Source: JAXHUK01 sp034189725 (GTDB lineage Bacteria; Chloroflexota; Dehalococcoidia; SZUA-161). Taken from it: a stretch of 40,435 bases of DNA. The notes below the pieces were generated by a model. It saw only the letters and a program-made list of their open reading frames with translations. It was not told the origin of the DNA and made no database searches. How positions within the stretch are numbered: position 1 is the stretch's first letter; every line of letters begins with the position of its first letter. Position numbers and translations under genes: made by a program. The stretch lies in NCBI GenBank assembly GCA_034189725.1, contig JAXHUK010000026.1, positions 1 through 40,435 of the forward strand, read 5' to 3'. Below, piece after piece: positions 16,010 through 24,933 of this stretch.

Positions 16010-16264
16010 ATGTATACCAAAGTTCCTGCCATTTCTGGCAAGCAACTGATAAGGCTCCTACAGAAAGACGGCTGGAACATCGCAAGAAAATCCAACCACG
16101 GCATTGCCCTCACTAAGTCTTTCGCAGATCGCACCAGGGTCACAGTTGTTCCCAGCACGCGTGCATCCCTCGATACTGGTACACTAGCAGCTATCCTTGG
16201 CCCAAAACAAACAGGTATTGCTAAAACAGGCTTACTCGAACTCATCAACAAGTACGGGTTGTGA
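16010..16264 (+). CDS. hicA: HicA-family mRNA interferase toxin
   Basis: An 84-residue HicA-type protein with a dsRBD-like fold: VPAISGKQLIRLLQKDGWNIARKSNHGIALTK, where the usual G-S-H-x motif is S-N-H-G and keeps the catalytic histidine, then VTVVPSTRASLDTGTLAAILGPKQTGI, which matches the family V-P-x-H-x-x-L-x-x-G-T-L-x-x-I-L pattern although the second conserved His is replaced by Arg/Ala. It would cut mRNA ribosome-independently when HicB is lost. Following directly after hicB, it forms a two-gene module next to the AAA ATPase gene. Confidence 0.85.
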   Translation: MYTKVPAISGKQLIRLLQKDGWNIARKSNHGIALTKSFADRTRVTVVPSTRASLDTGTLAAILGPKQTGIAKTGLLELINKYGL

Positions 16265-16326
16265 CGATCATAACCTATTATCTTTCCCGTTCGTGGTAAG
16301 ACCTTACCCCCTTCTGAACCCGCATA

Positions 16327-16355
16327 TTCAACTTCGGTGCTATTTCTAGTAGAAT
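16327..16355 (+). promoter_or_regulatory. Possible mutS promoter with inverted repeat
   Basis: A weak -35 TTCAAC and TAGAAT -10 with 17-bp spacing precede mutS. The -10 lies in the inverted repeat TTCTAGTAGAA (16344-16354), which could be an operator. Confidence 0.3.
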
Positions 16356-16414
16356 AGAACAAACGCACCTGGTTGGTTGACCAACGGCAATTGACGAAAA
16401 TCCGGGATGAAGCG

Positions 16415-18991
16415 ATGCCCTCAGCAATGACACCGGTAAGAAGCCAGTATCTCAAGATCAAGCGAAGCTATCCCCAGGCTATCGTGTTCTTCCGCCTGGG
16501 CGATTTCTACGAGACCTTCGACGATGATGCCAGGCTGGTCTCCAGCGAACTGGAGATCACGCTGACCTCCAGAGAGATGGGCAAGGGACAGCGCTACCCT
16601 ATGGCAGGCATCCCCTACCACGCCCTGGACAACTACCTGGCGAAGCTCATCAACAAGGGCTACAAGGTAGCCATTTGCGAGCAGATAGGCGAGCCCAAAG
16701 AGGGCAGGGGTTTGGTCGAACGGGATGTGGTTCGGGTGGTCACCCCGGGCACTGTGGTCGAGGCCAACATGCTCGAAATGAAGGCGAACAACTACCTTGC
16801 CGCCCTCGTCATCGAAGGCGAACAGGCAGGGATAGCCTACATCGATATTACAACAAGTGAATTCGCTACCACGCAGATTCCCGCTGAAAACGCCCCGCTC
16901 GAACTGGAGCGACTCCGACCATCGGAGGTACTCGTTACCCAAAGTTCACAAATCCCCCGATCGTGGCTCTCAACTCCAGCAACGCAGTTAGACGATCAGT
17001 GGTTTGAGCTGGACACGGCACGACAAACCCTGCTCGATACATTCGGAGCATCCTCCCTCGAAGGCTACGGCTGTGCTCACCTCCCGCTGGCGATACAAGC
17101 GGCAGGTGCCATTATTCACTATCTGGAGCAAACCCAGAAGGGTGCCCTGGGGCAAATCAATAATCTCGCTACCTACTCCACCGAGTCCTTCATGATCCTG
17201 GATGCCCAGACACGCCGCAACCTGGAGCTCTTCCAGAGCGGCCGCCTGGGGGTAACCGCGGGGTCGCTAGTGTCCGTCATCGATCTCACCAGGACACCCA
17301 TGGGAGGAAGATTGCTCAAGAGGTGGATGGGACAGCCCCTCCTCGATATACCGCAACTGGAGCAGCGCCAGCAAGCTGTAGCCAGCCTTCATTCGCTGCG
17401 GCGGATCGAGGTGATCGGTCTCCTCAGCAAGCTCAGCGATATCGAGCGGCTGATCAATCGCGTGCGGTCAGACATCGCTACGCCCAGAGAGGTAGTATCT
17501 CTACGGCTCAGTCTGGAGCAGGTTCCCCGGATGAGGGCTGTACTGGAAGAGGAGGAAACGTTACAGTGGCTCTACTCCGAACTCAAGCCCTGTGACGATG
17601 TCATAACATTGATCTCACAAGCTATTGTGGACGCTCCCCCGGCTACCGTGGGCGGTGGCGATGCGATAAGGAATGGCTTCTCCAGCGAATTAGATGAGCT
17701 TCGCTCGGCTTCATCAAACGCCCGCAGATACCTGGCAGACCTGGAACGAACCGAGCGCGAGAGGACGGGGATCAAGTCGCTCAAGGTAGGCTACAACAAG
17801 GTATTTGGCTACTATATCGAGGTCACCTCACCTCATACCCACCTCGTCCCCGAAGACTACATACGCAAACAAACGCTGGTGGGAGCGGAGCGCTACTTCA
17901 CCCCCCAGCTCAAAGAGTACGAATCGTTAATTCTCAATGCCGAGTCCAGGATTGCGGAGCTGGAAACCACCCTCTTTCGCCAGGTATGCCGCCAAATCGG
18001 AGGGTGGGGCGAGCGCATCCTGGGTATTGCCGCTGCCCTGGCCCAGCTCGACGTCCTCTCTACATTCGCCGAGGTAGCCGCCAGATATGGCTATACCCGC
18101 CCCAGGCTGACCACAGATGATTCGATAGAGATCGCTGGAGGACGCCATCCTGTGGTAGAGCGAGCGCTGGTCGACGAGCAATTCGTGCCCAACGATGTCT
18201 ATCTCTCCAATCAGGACGCCCAACTCATCATCCTCACCGGCCCCAACATGTCAGGGAAGTCGACCTTCCTGCGCCAGGTAGCTATCATCGTGCTCCTCGC
18301 CCAGATCGGCAGCTTCGTTCCCGCGGACTCAGCCACTATAGGGCTGGTAGACCGTATTTTCACCAGGGTTGGACTTCAGGACGACCTGGTCACCGGGCAA
18401 TCGACATTCATGATCGAGATGGTGGAGACGGCCAACATACTCAACAACGCCACTTCAAAGTCGTTGATCATACTGGACGAAATCGGGCGCGGGACATCGA
18501 CCTACGATGGACTCTCCATTGCCCAGGCGGTGGCGGAATATATCCACAACCACCCCCGGCTTGGCGCAAAGACGCTCTTTGCTACTCACTACCACGAGCT
18601 TGTGGGGCTGGCCAACTTCCTGCCCCGCGTGAGAAATTTCAATGTCGCCGTATCGGAGGAGGATGGCACAGTGGTCTTCCTGCGTAAGATAATCCCCGGG
18701 GGTGCCGATAAAAGCTACGGCATTCACGTAGCACAGCTCGCAGGTTTACCCCGAGCAGTGGTACATCGCGCCGACGAGGTTTTGGCCGACCTCGAGAATC
18801 ATACCGAGTCAAAAGGGGCACGAAGCGCACAACGCCCCAGCCGCCGTGAGAGGTCTCCCTCAGAGCAACTGCCCCTCTTCGGAGAAAAATCCCCCGTACT
18901 GGACGCCCTCCTCAAGCTGGACGTCTCCTCGATGACTCCTCTCGAGGCCATCACCAAGCTCTACGAGTTGCAGCAAAAGGCCAGAGAATAG
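16415..18991 (+). CDS. mutS: DNA mismatch repair protein MutS
   Basis: An 858-residue MutS that recognises mismatches and small loops and starts repair with MutL. The N-terminal domain opens MTPVRSQYLKIKRSYP and carries the mismatch-binding F-x-E motif in GDFYETF, so it belongs to the true repair MutS1 type rather than MutS2. The connector, lever and clamp domains follow. The ATPase domain has Walker A GPNMSGKST (about residues 609-617), Walker B SLIILDEIGRGTSTYDG and the signature FATHYHEL. The C-terminus retains a short tail for tetramer or beta-clamp contact (EQLPLFGE). ATG 16415 is preferred over the upstream TTG and the downstream ATG at 16427, but ribosome sites are weak. mutL is not in the window. 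Confidence 0.97.
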   Translation: MPSAMTPVRSQYLKIKRSYPQAIVFFRLGDFYETFDDDARLVSSELEITLTSREMGKGQRYPMAGIPYHALDNYLAKLINKGYKVAICEQIGEPKEGRGLVERDVVRVVTPGTVVEANMLEMKANNYLAALVIEGEQAGIAYIDITTSEFATTQIPAENAPLELERLRPSEVLVTQSSQIPRSWLSTPATQLDDQWFELDTARQTLLDTFGASSLEGYGCAHLPLAIQAAGAIIHYLEQTQKGALGQINNLATYSTESFMILDAQTRRNLELFQSGRLGVTAGSLVSVIDLTRTPMGGRLLKRWMGQPLLDIPQLEQRQQAVASLHSLRRIEVIGLLSKLSDIERLINRVRSDIATPREVVSLRLSLEQVPRMRAVLEEEETLQWLYSELKPCDDVITLISQAIVDAPPATVGGGDAIRNGFSSELDELRSASSNARRYLADLERTERERTGIKSLKVGYNKVFGYYIEVTSPHTHLVPEDYIRKQTLVGAERYFTPQLKEYESLILNAESRIAELETTLFRQVCRQIGGWGERILGIAAALAQLDVLSTFAEVAARYGYTRPRLTTDDSIEIAGGRHPVVERALVDEQFVPNDVYLSNQDAQLIILTGPNMSGKSTFLRQVAIIVLLAQIGSFVPADSATIGLVDRIFTRVGLQDDLVTGQSTFMIEMVETANILNNATSKSLIILDEIGRGTSTYDGLSIAQAVAEYIHNHPRLGAKTLFATHYHELVGLANFLPRVRNFNVAVSEEDGTVVFLRKIIPGGADKSYGIHVAQLAGLPRAVVHRADEVLADLENHTESKGARSAQRPSRRERSPSEQLPLFGEKSPVLDALLKLDVSSMTPLEAITKLYELQQKARE

Positions 18992-19002
18992 CAGTAACGA
19001 CA

Positions 19003-19034
19003 GCACGGGGGTGACTGAAAAGTCACCCCCGTGC
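19003..19034 (+). terminator. Strong hairpin after mutS
   Basis: GCACGGGGGTGACT pairs perfectly with AGTCACCCCCGTGC around a GAAA tetraloop (14-bp stem), 12 bp after the mutS stop. There is no U-tract, but the stem stability and place make it the probable transcript end of mutS and perhaps of the converging MarR gene. Confidence 0.75.
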
Positions 19035-19169
19035 ACTATACGCAACATCCCTCCACCGCATCCACTACGCTAATCGAATACGACTAATAGAGGAGGAATC
19101 CCAACCTTACAGCAGCAATCGCTGACAAAAGCGCTTTCCTTACTAAAGAGGTAGCATCCTACGTTTGTT

Positions 19170-19676
19170 CTACCTTGCAGCGCAAGCGAGAGCTTCAACA
19201 GGGCCCTTAGACGGCTTTATCTCAAGATGCAATTCGTCAAGCATCTTGTTCCGTAGTATTCGCAGGCTATTCTGAAGCTGTTCCTGTTCCTCTTCCGACA
19301 AATCGGACATGACATTGGTCATCAAGGATTTGTAAACCTCTACTCCTGGGTCGCAGAGTTCCCTGCCCTTATCCGTAATCTTGATCTCAGTATAGGGCTG
19401 CCCCTTTCGTTTCGGGATCCTTGTTACCAGTCCGTCCTTCTCCATTCGATTGAGTAATCCGGCTATGGTCTGGTTTTCCCGGAACATTAAACGAGCTATC
19501 TCTGCAGGAATTAACGGCCCAGGGTAATCCCTGCAAGCCCACAGAACGGTAGCCTTCTCGGGCGTTAGGCCAACCTTGGCTAATTTAGCCTCAGCGACCT
19601 TGTTTATCGCCGTCCAAGTTTGGCTGAGCACCGACCATGTGGTCATAGCTGTTTCATTGAACCGAAGCTCGTACAT
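19170..19676 (-). CDS. MarR-family transcriptional regulator
   Basis: A 168-residue winged-helix regulator. The MarR core is visible: helices AINKVAEAKLAKVGLTPEKATVLWAC, the recognition region GPLIPAEIARLMFRENQTIAGLLNRMEKDGLVTR, the wing IPKRKGQPYTEIKITDKG and the C-terminal dimerisation helix DLSEEEQEQLQNSLRILRNKML. ATG 19676 is preferred because GGGGGAGG lies seven bases upstream and the residues before it are not MarR-like. It diverges from the small membrane protein at 20021, and palindromes in the shared gap could be its operators. The ligand is unknown. Confidence 0.9.
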   Translation of the reverse strand: MYELRFNETAMTTWSVLSQTWTAINKVAEAKLAKVGLTPEKATVLWACRDYPGPLIPAEIARLMFRENQTIAGLLNRMEKDGLVTRIPKRKGQPYTEIKITDKGRELCDPGVEVYKSLMTNVMSDLSEEEQEQLQNSLRILRNKMLDELHLEIKPSKGPVEALACAAR

Positions 19677-20020
19677 CCAAATACCTCCCCCGTGACTCCT
19701 TGTTGAATTTTTTAAAATAGAGCCATAGCCTATTATATCATACTGCTTGATAGCAAGCAACGACCATCGGATATTGGAATCAGAGATAATTGTACTATTC
19801 TCTGACCACCTGATAGGATCGTACGAGCAATGTAGCAACTATACGGAACAGAACAGTATCGAAGAAATGTAGGTATAGTAAAGGAATATAAGCAAACGGT
19901 ACGTTGACTTTCCCCAGGAAATTCCATAGTATTATTACACCAGTACGATAGTATCAGTACGATAGTTCAGCGGTAGTGGACACCACTGCCATAACACTAC
20001 AGTACTAAGGTCGTGAAACT
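19677..20020. promoter_or_regulatory. Divergent regulatory gap with repeat and palindrome
   Basis: The gap between the MarR gene and the membrane protein gene holds a direct repeat CAGTACGATAGT twice (19941 and 19955 region) and a palindrome, GGTAGTGG-AC-ACCACTGCC at about 19972-19990. The latter fits an operator for a dimeric winged-helix protein such as MarR. Assignment is by position only. Confidence 0.4.
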
Positions 20021-20383
20021 ATGCACGCCAACGAAGAATCAGCTGTGATTCGGGAAAAAGCGCAAAATAAGCAGGTTGGCCTGATAAGAATAGCCCAATT
20101 CATGGCAATTCTCTGGGTTATTCTGTCACTCGCTGACGCCGGTATTACCTACATTTGCCTGAAAGACGCCACAAATATAGAAGGAAATCCTTTTGCCAGA
20201 GCATTACTTTCACATGGTGAGGCACTATTCTATGGGGCAAAGCTAGCTATTACTCTTGGCGTGGGGGCAGGCTTTCTGTGGCTATCAAACAGGACACCGT
20301 ATTTGAAGTTAATGATCGTCTGCCTGACACTGCTACTGGTCATGTTTACCGCTGTGCTGGTTAACAATATACTGCATCTATAA
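20021..20383 (+). CDS. Small membrane protein, DUF5658-like
   Basis: A 120-residue protein with three or four hydrophobic segments (about residues 26-48, 66-85 and 92-118). The phrase DAGITYICLKDATNIEGNPFARALLSHG matches the L-(T/I)-x-x-x-L-x-x-G-x-x-E-x-N-P-(L/F)-x pattern of DUF5658 membrane proteins, whose function is unknown. It is transcribed away from the MarR gene and may be under its control. No link to the archaellum genes beyond position is visible. Confidence 0.65.
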   Translation: MHANEESAVIREKAQNKQVGLIRIAQFMAILWVILSLADAGITYICLKDATNIEGNPFARALLSHGEALFYGAKLAITLGVGAGFLWLSNRTPYLKLMIVCLTLLLVMFTAVLVNNILHL

Positions 20384-20430
20384 TCACGAAATGAAAACCT
20401 CTACGTCACACGTTGTGTCACGGAACCAAT

Positions 20431-21327
20431 TCAGCAACCAGGCGTTATCCCAAAGTCCACAGCGACTTTTTTCACATCCTCAAGCAATGAATATACATCA
20501 ACATTTGGCAACTCGCGCACAATCTTCCTGAATGGGTCATCAGTGCTCTCTTCACTCTTAAAGATATCCAGTAGATCATCAATACCATCACCGTTTTGAG
20601 AGTCCGGGGAGGATGACATGTCTACCGCCTCGGAAGCTTGGCCCTCTGCTTCGGCGGGTGGAGCAGGGTCCATCAACGCGGCATCGAAAATATCGTTTTC
20701 CGCTTCGAAAGGCGAAGCGGCATTGTCTATAAGCCCCGGATCAAATCCCTGGCTTCCTGCATCATAACCAGCCGGTGGTGCTATATCCCCAAGCCCCGGA
20801 GCAAATCCCTGGCTTCCTGCATCGTAACCAGCCGGTGGTGCTATATCCCCAAGTCCCGGGGCAAATCCCTGGCTTCCTGCGTCATAACCAGTCTGAACTA
20901 CAGCATCCTGAAGCCCCGCACTTTGCCCTTGTGCCACAATAGCATCTTGTGGTGCACTATCTACCACGTCAAGCTCTACCTGGCCATAAACCTCGTCTCC
21001 ACCCAGAGATATCCCTCCCAAATCCCCCGCCATCTGTCCGTGTTCTCCGTTAGCCGGTTCCTGATTTATCGCCTGCGGCTCAACAATGCTACTGTCGTAA
21101 CTGCCTAACTCAGCCATTGATAGTTCTGAAAACGATACTGGGATTCTCTCGTCCGCTTCGTCTCCAAACTGGCCAAGCTTCTTCTCTCCTGCAGCGAGGA
21201 ATTTTCCTACAGGATCAACCTCATCGACGACGGTGCTTCTATCACTTCTGCTTGAAAGTAAAGGGCTTTTCCACAACCGCCGCACCGATTGCAAACCACG
21301 TTGTACCGGTTCTAATTCTATCTTCAT
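20431..21327 (-). CDS. Acidic repeat protein at the end of the archaellum locus
   Basis: A 298-residue, acidic, mostly low-complexity protein without signal peptide or membrane helix. Residues 147-200 hold two full and one partial copy of the 20-residue unit GYDAGSQGFAPGLGDIAPPA, encoded by 60-bp DNA repeats. The N-terminal 50 residues are basic (RGLQSVRRLWKSPLL). The C-terminal 50 residues are conserved-looking: DDLLDIFKSEES then LPNVDVYSLLEDVKKVAVDFGI. That pattern loosely resembles a short D-L-L-x-x-F and V-x-x-L-L-x-E-x segment seen in archaeal ArlC/D/E proteins; I cannot confirm homology. It lies 339 bp after arlJ in the same direction. It may be a cytoplasmic accessory or switch component of the motor. 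Function is otherwise unknown. Confidence 0.7.
   Translation of the reverse strand: MKIELEPVQRGLQSVRRLWKSPLLSSRSDRSTVVDEVDPVGKFLAAGEKKLGQFGDEADERIPVSFSELSMAELGSYDSSIVEPQAINQEPANGEHGQMAGDLGGISLGGDEVYGQVELDVVDSAPQDAIVAQGQSAGLQDAVVQTGYDAGSQGFAPGLGDIAPPAGYDAGSQGFAPGLGDIAPPAGYDAGSQGFDPGLIDNAASPFEAENDIFDAALMDPAPPAEAEGQASEAVDMSSSPDSQNGDGIDDLLDIFKSEESTDDPFRKIVRELPNVDVYSLLEDVKKVAVDFGITPGC
20731..20890 (-). repeat. 60-bp coding tandem repeat (about 2.7 copies)
   Basis: Units 20731-20790, 20791-20850 and the partial 20851-20890 are nearly identical and keep frame, so they encode the 20-residue unit of the repeat protein. A degenerate further start (AAGCCCCG) is seen at 20911. Confidence 0.9.
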
Positions 21328-21665
21328 GCAGGATCGCTCTACCTAGCTAGTATAGTGGAAAACACGTAGCTCAGCCTGTGATACCTCAATAGAGAAGGAC
21401 ATGGATTTCGCTGTTCAACCATTGCTGCAGGTTTACCGAATGTGTCATTGTGTATCTACCACCCTTGAACAGTAACACATCTACACCCATGTCAACAATG
21501 CCCAAATCGGTATCAACATATGAGGGAAATCGTACTGAGCGATATACAGGACGAAAGAACATTGATTTCGGCATGGAGTAAGGGCAAAATGAGTACGTTA
21601 GTTTACCAGCGTATAGGGAGGTAGATGTACCAGCCGTTGAACAGGGTGTTTGACTCTAACATCAG
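21328..21665. other. Gap between arlJ and the repeat-protein gene
   Basis: This 338-bp stretch holds one minus-strand frame (21386-21574, 62 residues, LGIVDMGVDVLLFKGGRYTM in the middle) without a ribosome site. Two segments in the gap, around 21635-21600 and 21470-21435 on the minus strand, resemble each other (TGTTCAA-GG-TGGTA...GGTAAAC), so it may contain a small decayed duplication. No confident gene. Confidence 0.4.
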
Positions 21666-23189
21666 CTACATAGCGGACATCGAACCGAATATGCTGTCTG
21701 CAGCGATGGGTACTACAACCATCACTGCCCCGGAAGAGCCTAGAGTCAAAGCGAGGAAACTAAAGAATTTATACTTATTGCCACCATCAGCGGCGGCGGC
21801 GGCGAACGCAGTCGTCAGTGACAGGACGATTATACAGGGGAGAACGACAGTTTGCAGAAACTCAATGCCCTCAAAGCTGAATGTGAACATATTACTCGCC
21901 ATTTCCTGTGCTTCAACAACACTTTCCGTGTATACATTTTCAAGTACTTCGCCGAACATCAACAATACCTGCACCACGAATGACAGCAAACCGACAATAG
22001 CTATATGCATAGCAATAGCCAGGTACCCAAATGATGCCGACACCTGACTCCTCTTGGCACGTAGAAAATCAAGCATGGTTGCTACTATAGAGGAGCGAGA
22101 CCCTACCTCCTCGGGATCGCCACCCAACCTGTTAGCATCATTGAACATCTTCACACTTCGGTATACCGTTTCACTGCCTGTCTCCAGAGAAAAGCGCTGC
22201 CAGCATATATCGGGTTGCAGCCGGGAGTCCAGCCTGGCGCTTAGCCTCGTAACATCTGCCGCCAGGTTCGCTGTCGACCTCAGGTCCAACCTGCTCAGAG
22301 CAGTAGAAACTGTTAATCCGATCGCCGACGCCACGTTCCCCAGTGACCTCAAAAAGATGCTAATATCAGCATCTTTCTTCTTCACCGCCTTGTCAAATAA
22401 CATACCAGCTACACCTACAGGAAACATGAGTGCTGATGAGATAATGAGAGCCCATCCTATCCCCATTCCAGCTACCAAAACAACGATAAAACCGATGGCG
22501 GCTGCAGGTAATAGAATTCGAGCCAGCCGACGTGTCCTCTCGTAGCTAGTACAGTACCAGGCGGGATTATGGACCCTCACCTCCTTGGGTGCTACCCTGA
22601 AAATCATCCAGGATCCCATTGCAGCTACACAAATAGTAACACCAACGATTATGATGGTGAATGATTTTGCTACCGGGTAGATAAGCATGGAGACCGCAGC
22701 AACCATCACAATCAGGGCTGCAGACACAATGAGGGAAGCATAGCCTTCAGTCCACTTCCTCAGCGATTCCACATCGCGTTCATATTCATTCTGAAATGAC
22801 TCGGCCTGTATCTTTGCCTCCTGAGCCAGGAAGTCAGCCTCTGCTTCTCCTGAACCGAGGGAGCTCGCAAGACGCAACAGTAGACTTTTGACCACATCAT
22901 TATCAGCGGATTCTCCCACGAGACGACTGGCCACAGCATAATCATATCGCATTTGCTTCGCCAGGGTGTGGATATCCTCAAAATAGTGCGCTGAGGTACA
23001 GGGGAGCTGACTGGCAAACTCAAATATCTGGCTGCGTGGAATACCTGCTGCAGCTATAGACGACATATATGCCAGTTGGTAGAACAGGTCAAAACTGAGA
23101 TAGTCACTACCTGCAATGCCTTTTTTAAAGGACTCTTCTTCAGAAGAGTCCTTCCTGCCGCGCTTTAGCGAGAACTTTGAGAAGTTCAT
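21666..23189 (-). CDS. arlJ: Archaellum membrane platform protein ArlJ (FlaJ)
   Basis: A 507-residue polytopic protein of the T2SF/FlaJ class, the membrane platform on which the ArlI motor ATPase turns and assembles the filament. A soluble helical start (LSFDLFYQLAYMSSIAAAGIPRSQIFEFAS) is followed by hydrophobic segments at about 152-198, 226-265, 392-418, 447-472 and 479-500, with two cytoplasmic T2SF-type helical domains (the first about residues 30-140, the second about 275-380 including SIFLRSLGNVASAIGLTVSTAL). The long C-terminal multi-helix layout fits FlaJ rather than the shorter GspF/PilC or TadB/C. The start lies 50 bases inside the arlI gene in another frame, so translation is probably coupled. 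Confidence 0.9.
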   Translation of the reverse strand: MNFSKFSLKRGRKDSSEEESFKKGIAGSDYLSFDLFYQLAYMSSIAAAGIPRSQIFEFASQLPCTSAHYFEDIHTLAKQMRYDYAVASRLVGESADNDVVKSLLLRLASSLGSGEAEADFLAQEAKIQAESFQNEYERDVESLRKWTEGYASLIVSAALIVMVAAVSMLIYPVAKSFTIIIVGVTICVAAMGSWMIFRVAPKEVRVHNPAWYCTSYERTRRLARILLPAAAIGFIVVLVAGMGIGWALIISSALMFPVGVAGMLFDKAVKKKDADISIFLRSLGNVASAIGLTVSTALSRLDLRSTANLAADVTRLSARLDSRLQPDICWQRFSLETGSETVYRSVKMFNDANRLGGDPEEVGSRSSIVATMLDFLRAKRSQVSASFGYLAIAMHIAIVGLLSFVVQVLLMFGEVLENVYTESVVEAQEMASNMFTFSFEGIEFLQTVVLPCIIVLSLTTAFAAAAADGGNKYKFFSFLALTLGSSGAVMVVVPIAADSIFGSMSAM

Positions 23190-24924
23190 AAAAGTCGGTC
23201 ACTCCCTTGTCTTTATGGAGTTTTTCTAGTATCCTCTGCCTTCTCTCCACCGATGAATAGATTTGCCACTTGCGGTTGGATGGGATTCCATGCTTTGGCG
23301 CGAGCTTCTCTTCCAATAAAAAACTGTTCTTGTTCCCCACAAACTCGAACGTATCGTTCACTGAGTCCCAACGAAACACCTCGACAAAGGAGAAAATGTT
23401 GTCAACAGGATCATAACCTACGATTTCACTGATACTGGTTGCACGCCGGCCCTTTTTACCATTGGGCAACTTGACAGCGTTTTGGCATACCACCACGTTC
23501 AAATTGTCCATATAGGTCTTGGATACATTGATCGGAGGTCCGGTGAGACGCTGAATCAGTTTCTCAACATTGGAAGCGTGGAACGTACTCATCACCTGAT
23601 GGCCTGTCTGCATTGCGCCAAAAGCGATATTCCCTTCCTCGCCACGTATCTCACCTACAATTATTACATCAGGGCGCTGCCTCAAAGCAGCCTTTAATAG
23701 CTCGAACATGTTCACATTAGAAACTTTTTCTCCTGGTGCGGGATTTTTAGCTACCTCTCGCAGCCAATTCGAGTGAGGGACCTGAAGCTCCGGTGTGTCC
23801 TCTATGCTTATGATTTTGTGATTCGTTGGCATAAAGGCAGTCACTGCATTCATCAGTGTAGTCTTACCTGAGGCGGTCTCCCCAACGACAAACACATTCA
23901 TACCATCCTCGATCACCATGGAAAGATACGCAGCCATCTCATAGTTCAGGCTACCGAATTCAATAAGCTCCATGACACTTAGTGGCGTATCCGCAAATTT
24001 TCTGATGGTGAAATTGCTGCCACGCCTTGAGACCTCCCGACCAAAGACAATGTTAATACGAGAGCCATCAGCCAGAGTAGCATCCACGATCGGACTACGC
24101 AGCGTAACCGGTTTTTTTATCGACTCGGAAAGACGAAGCACAAACTCATCCACATCATCATGGGTTTCAAATGTGATGCATGATTGTACGCTCCTGAATA
24201 TCTTATGCTCAACGAATATGCCACCGACTCCGCTGCAACTAATATCCTCAATGTTAGAGTCTTGTATGAGCGGCTCCATGACTCCCATCCCCACCTTGTC
24301 TCTCACAATGATGTACTTTAACGCTTCAAGTTGATCGGGGGACACCTCGACCTTACTCTTTTTACTTATGCCTTTCCCCTTCTTTCCTTTCCCTTTTCCT
24401 TTATCACCTTTTCCACTACCATCATCATCTGCCGTAGATAAACTTGTGGAAGTACCATTACGGTGCACTGTAGTGACCTTATCTATCAACCGCAGAAGAC
24501 ACTCGGTTCGTTCTTCATCAGATTTTACATTGCTCAGGGCTTCAGCTTCATCGACCAGCCTATCCTCTACCTCATGAAGCACTACACTCATGTCCTGATT
24601 CATTCCCGGTTCAATCGGGATATAGAAAGGTCTGCCACCGCTGGAGTCGGAGTACATGTGAATGAAAATCTCTTCCCCGACAGGGAAGATAAGGTTAAGT
24701 TGCTTACGATCACCATCAGACCGCTTGAGCTTGGATACGTACTCCGGGACCGCTACCTCATCGAGTGGTACCTGACACAGATATTCCCAGAGATGCTTGT
24801 ACTTCTGGCTTGCCGTCTGCATCTCTTCAGGAAGCAAGAGAAACAACTCATCACTTTCATCCGGCATGCGCCTGGCATTACCTGCATCGTCGTTTTTCCC
24901 AAATGGTACTACAGTCCTTGGCAT
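23140..24924 (-). CDS. arlI: Archaellum motor/assembly ATPase ArlI (FlaI)
   Basis: A 594-residue secretion ATPase of the FlaI branch. The N-terminal domain (about 40-150) is followed by a Lys/Gly-rich linker (about 168-192), and the catalytic core has Walker A GETASGKT (348-355), the Asp box IISIEDTPEL (371-380), Walker B DVIIVGEIRGEE (419-430) and the His box MSTFHASNVE (445-454). Residues VGMGVMEPLIQDSNIEDISC and GSNFTIRKFADTPLS are typical of FlaI/type IV secretion ATPases. In archaea ArlI hexamers both assemble and rotate the archaellum. The Lys/Gly linker is an unusual insertion, and no zinc tetracysteine is seen, unlike PilB. It starts 10 bp after arlH and its end overlaps arlJ. Confidence 0.95.
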   Translation of the reverse strand: MPRTVVPFGKNDDAGNARRMPDESDELFLLLPEEMQTASQKYKHLWEYLCQVPLDEVAVPEYVSKLKRSDGDRKQLNLIFPVGEEIFIHMYSDSSGGRPFYIPIEPGMNQDMSVVLHEVEDRLVDEAEALSNVKSDEERTECLLRLIDKVTTVHRNGTSTSLSTADDDGSGKGDKGKGKGKKGKGISKKSKVEVSPDQLEALKYIIVRDKVGMGVMEPLIQDSNIEDISCSGVGGIFVEHKIFRSVQSCITFETHDDVDEFVLRLSESIKKPVTLRSPIVDATLADGSRINIVFGREVSRRGSNFTIRKFADTPLSVMELIEFGSLNYEMAAYLSMVIEDGMNVFVVGETASGKTTLMNAVTAFMPTNHKIISIEDTPELQVPHSNWLREVAKNPAPGEKVSNVNMFELLKAALRQRPDVIIVGEIRGEEGNIAFGAMQTGHQVMSTFHASNVEKLIQRLTGPPINVSKTYMDNLNVVVCQNAVKLPNGKKGRRATSISEIVGYDPVDNIFSFVEVFRWDSVNDTFEFVGNKNSFLLEEKLAPKHGIPSNRKWQIYSSVERRQRILEKLHKDKGVTDFYELLKVLAKARQEGLF

Positions 24925-24933
24925 AGTTAACCT

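Noticed and set aside
20731..20890. Regular 60-bp repeats, considered as a CRISPR array
   Set aside because: There are no spacers; units are contiguous, in frame and encode a 20-residue protein repeat. No cas genes are near.
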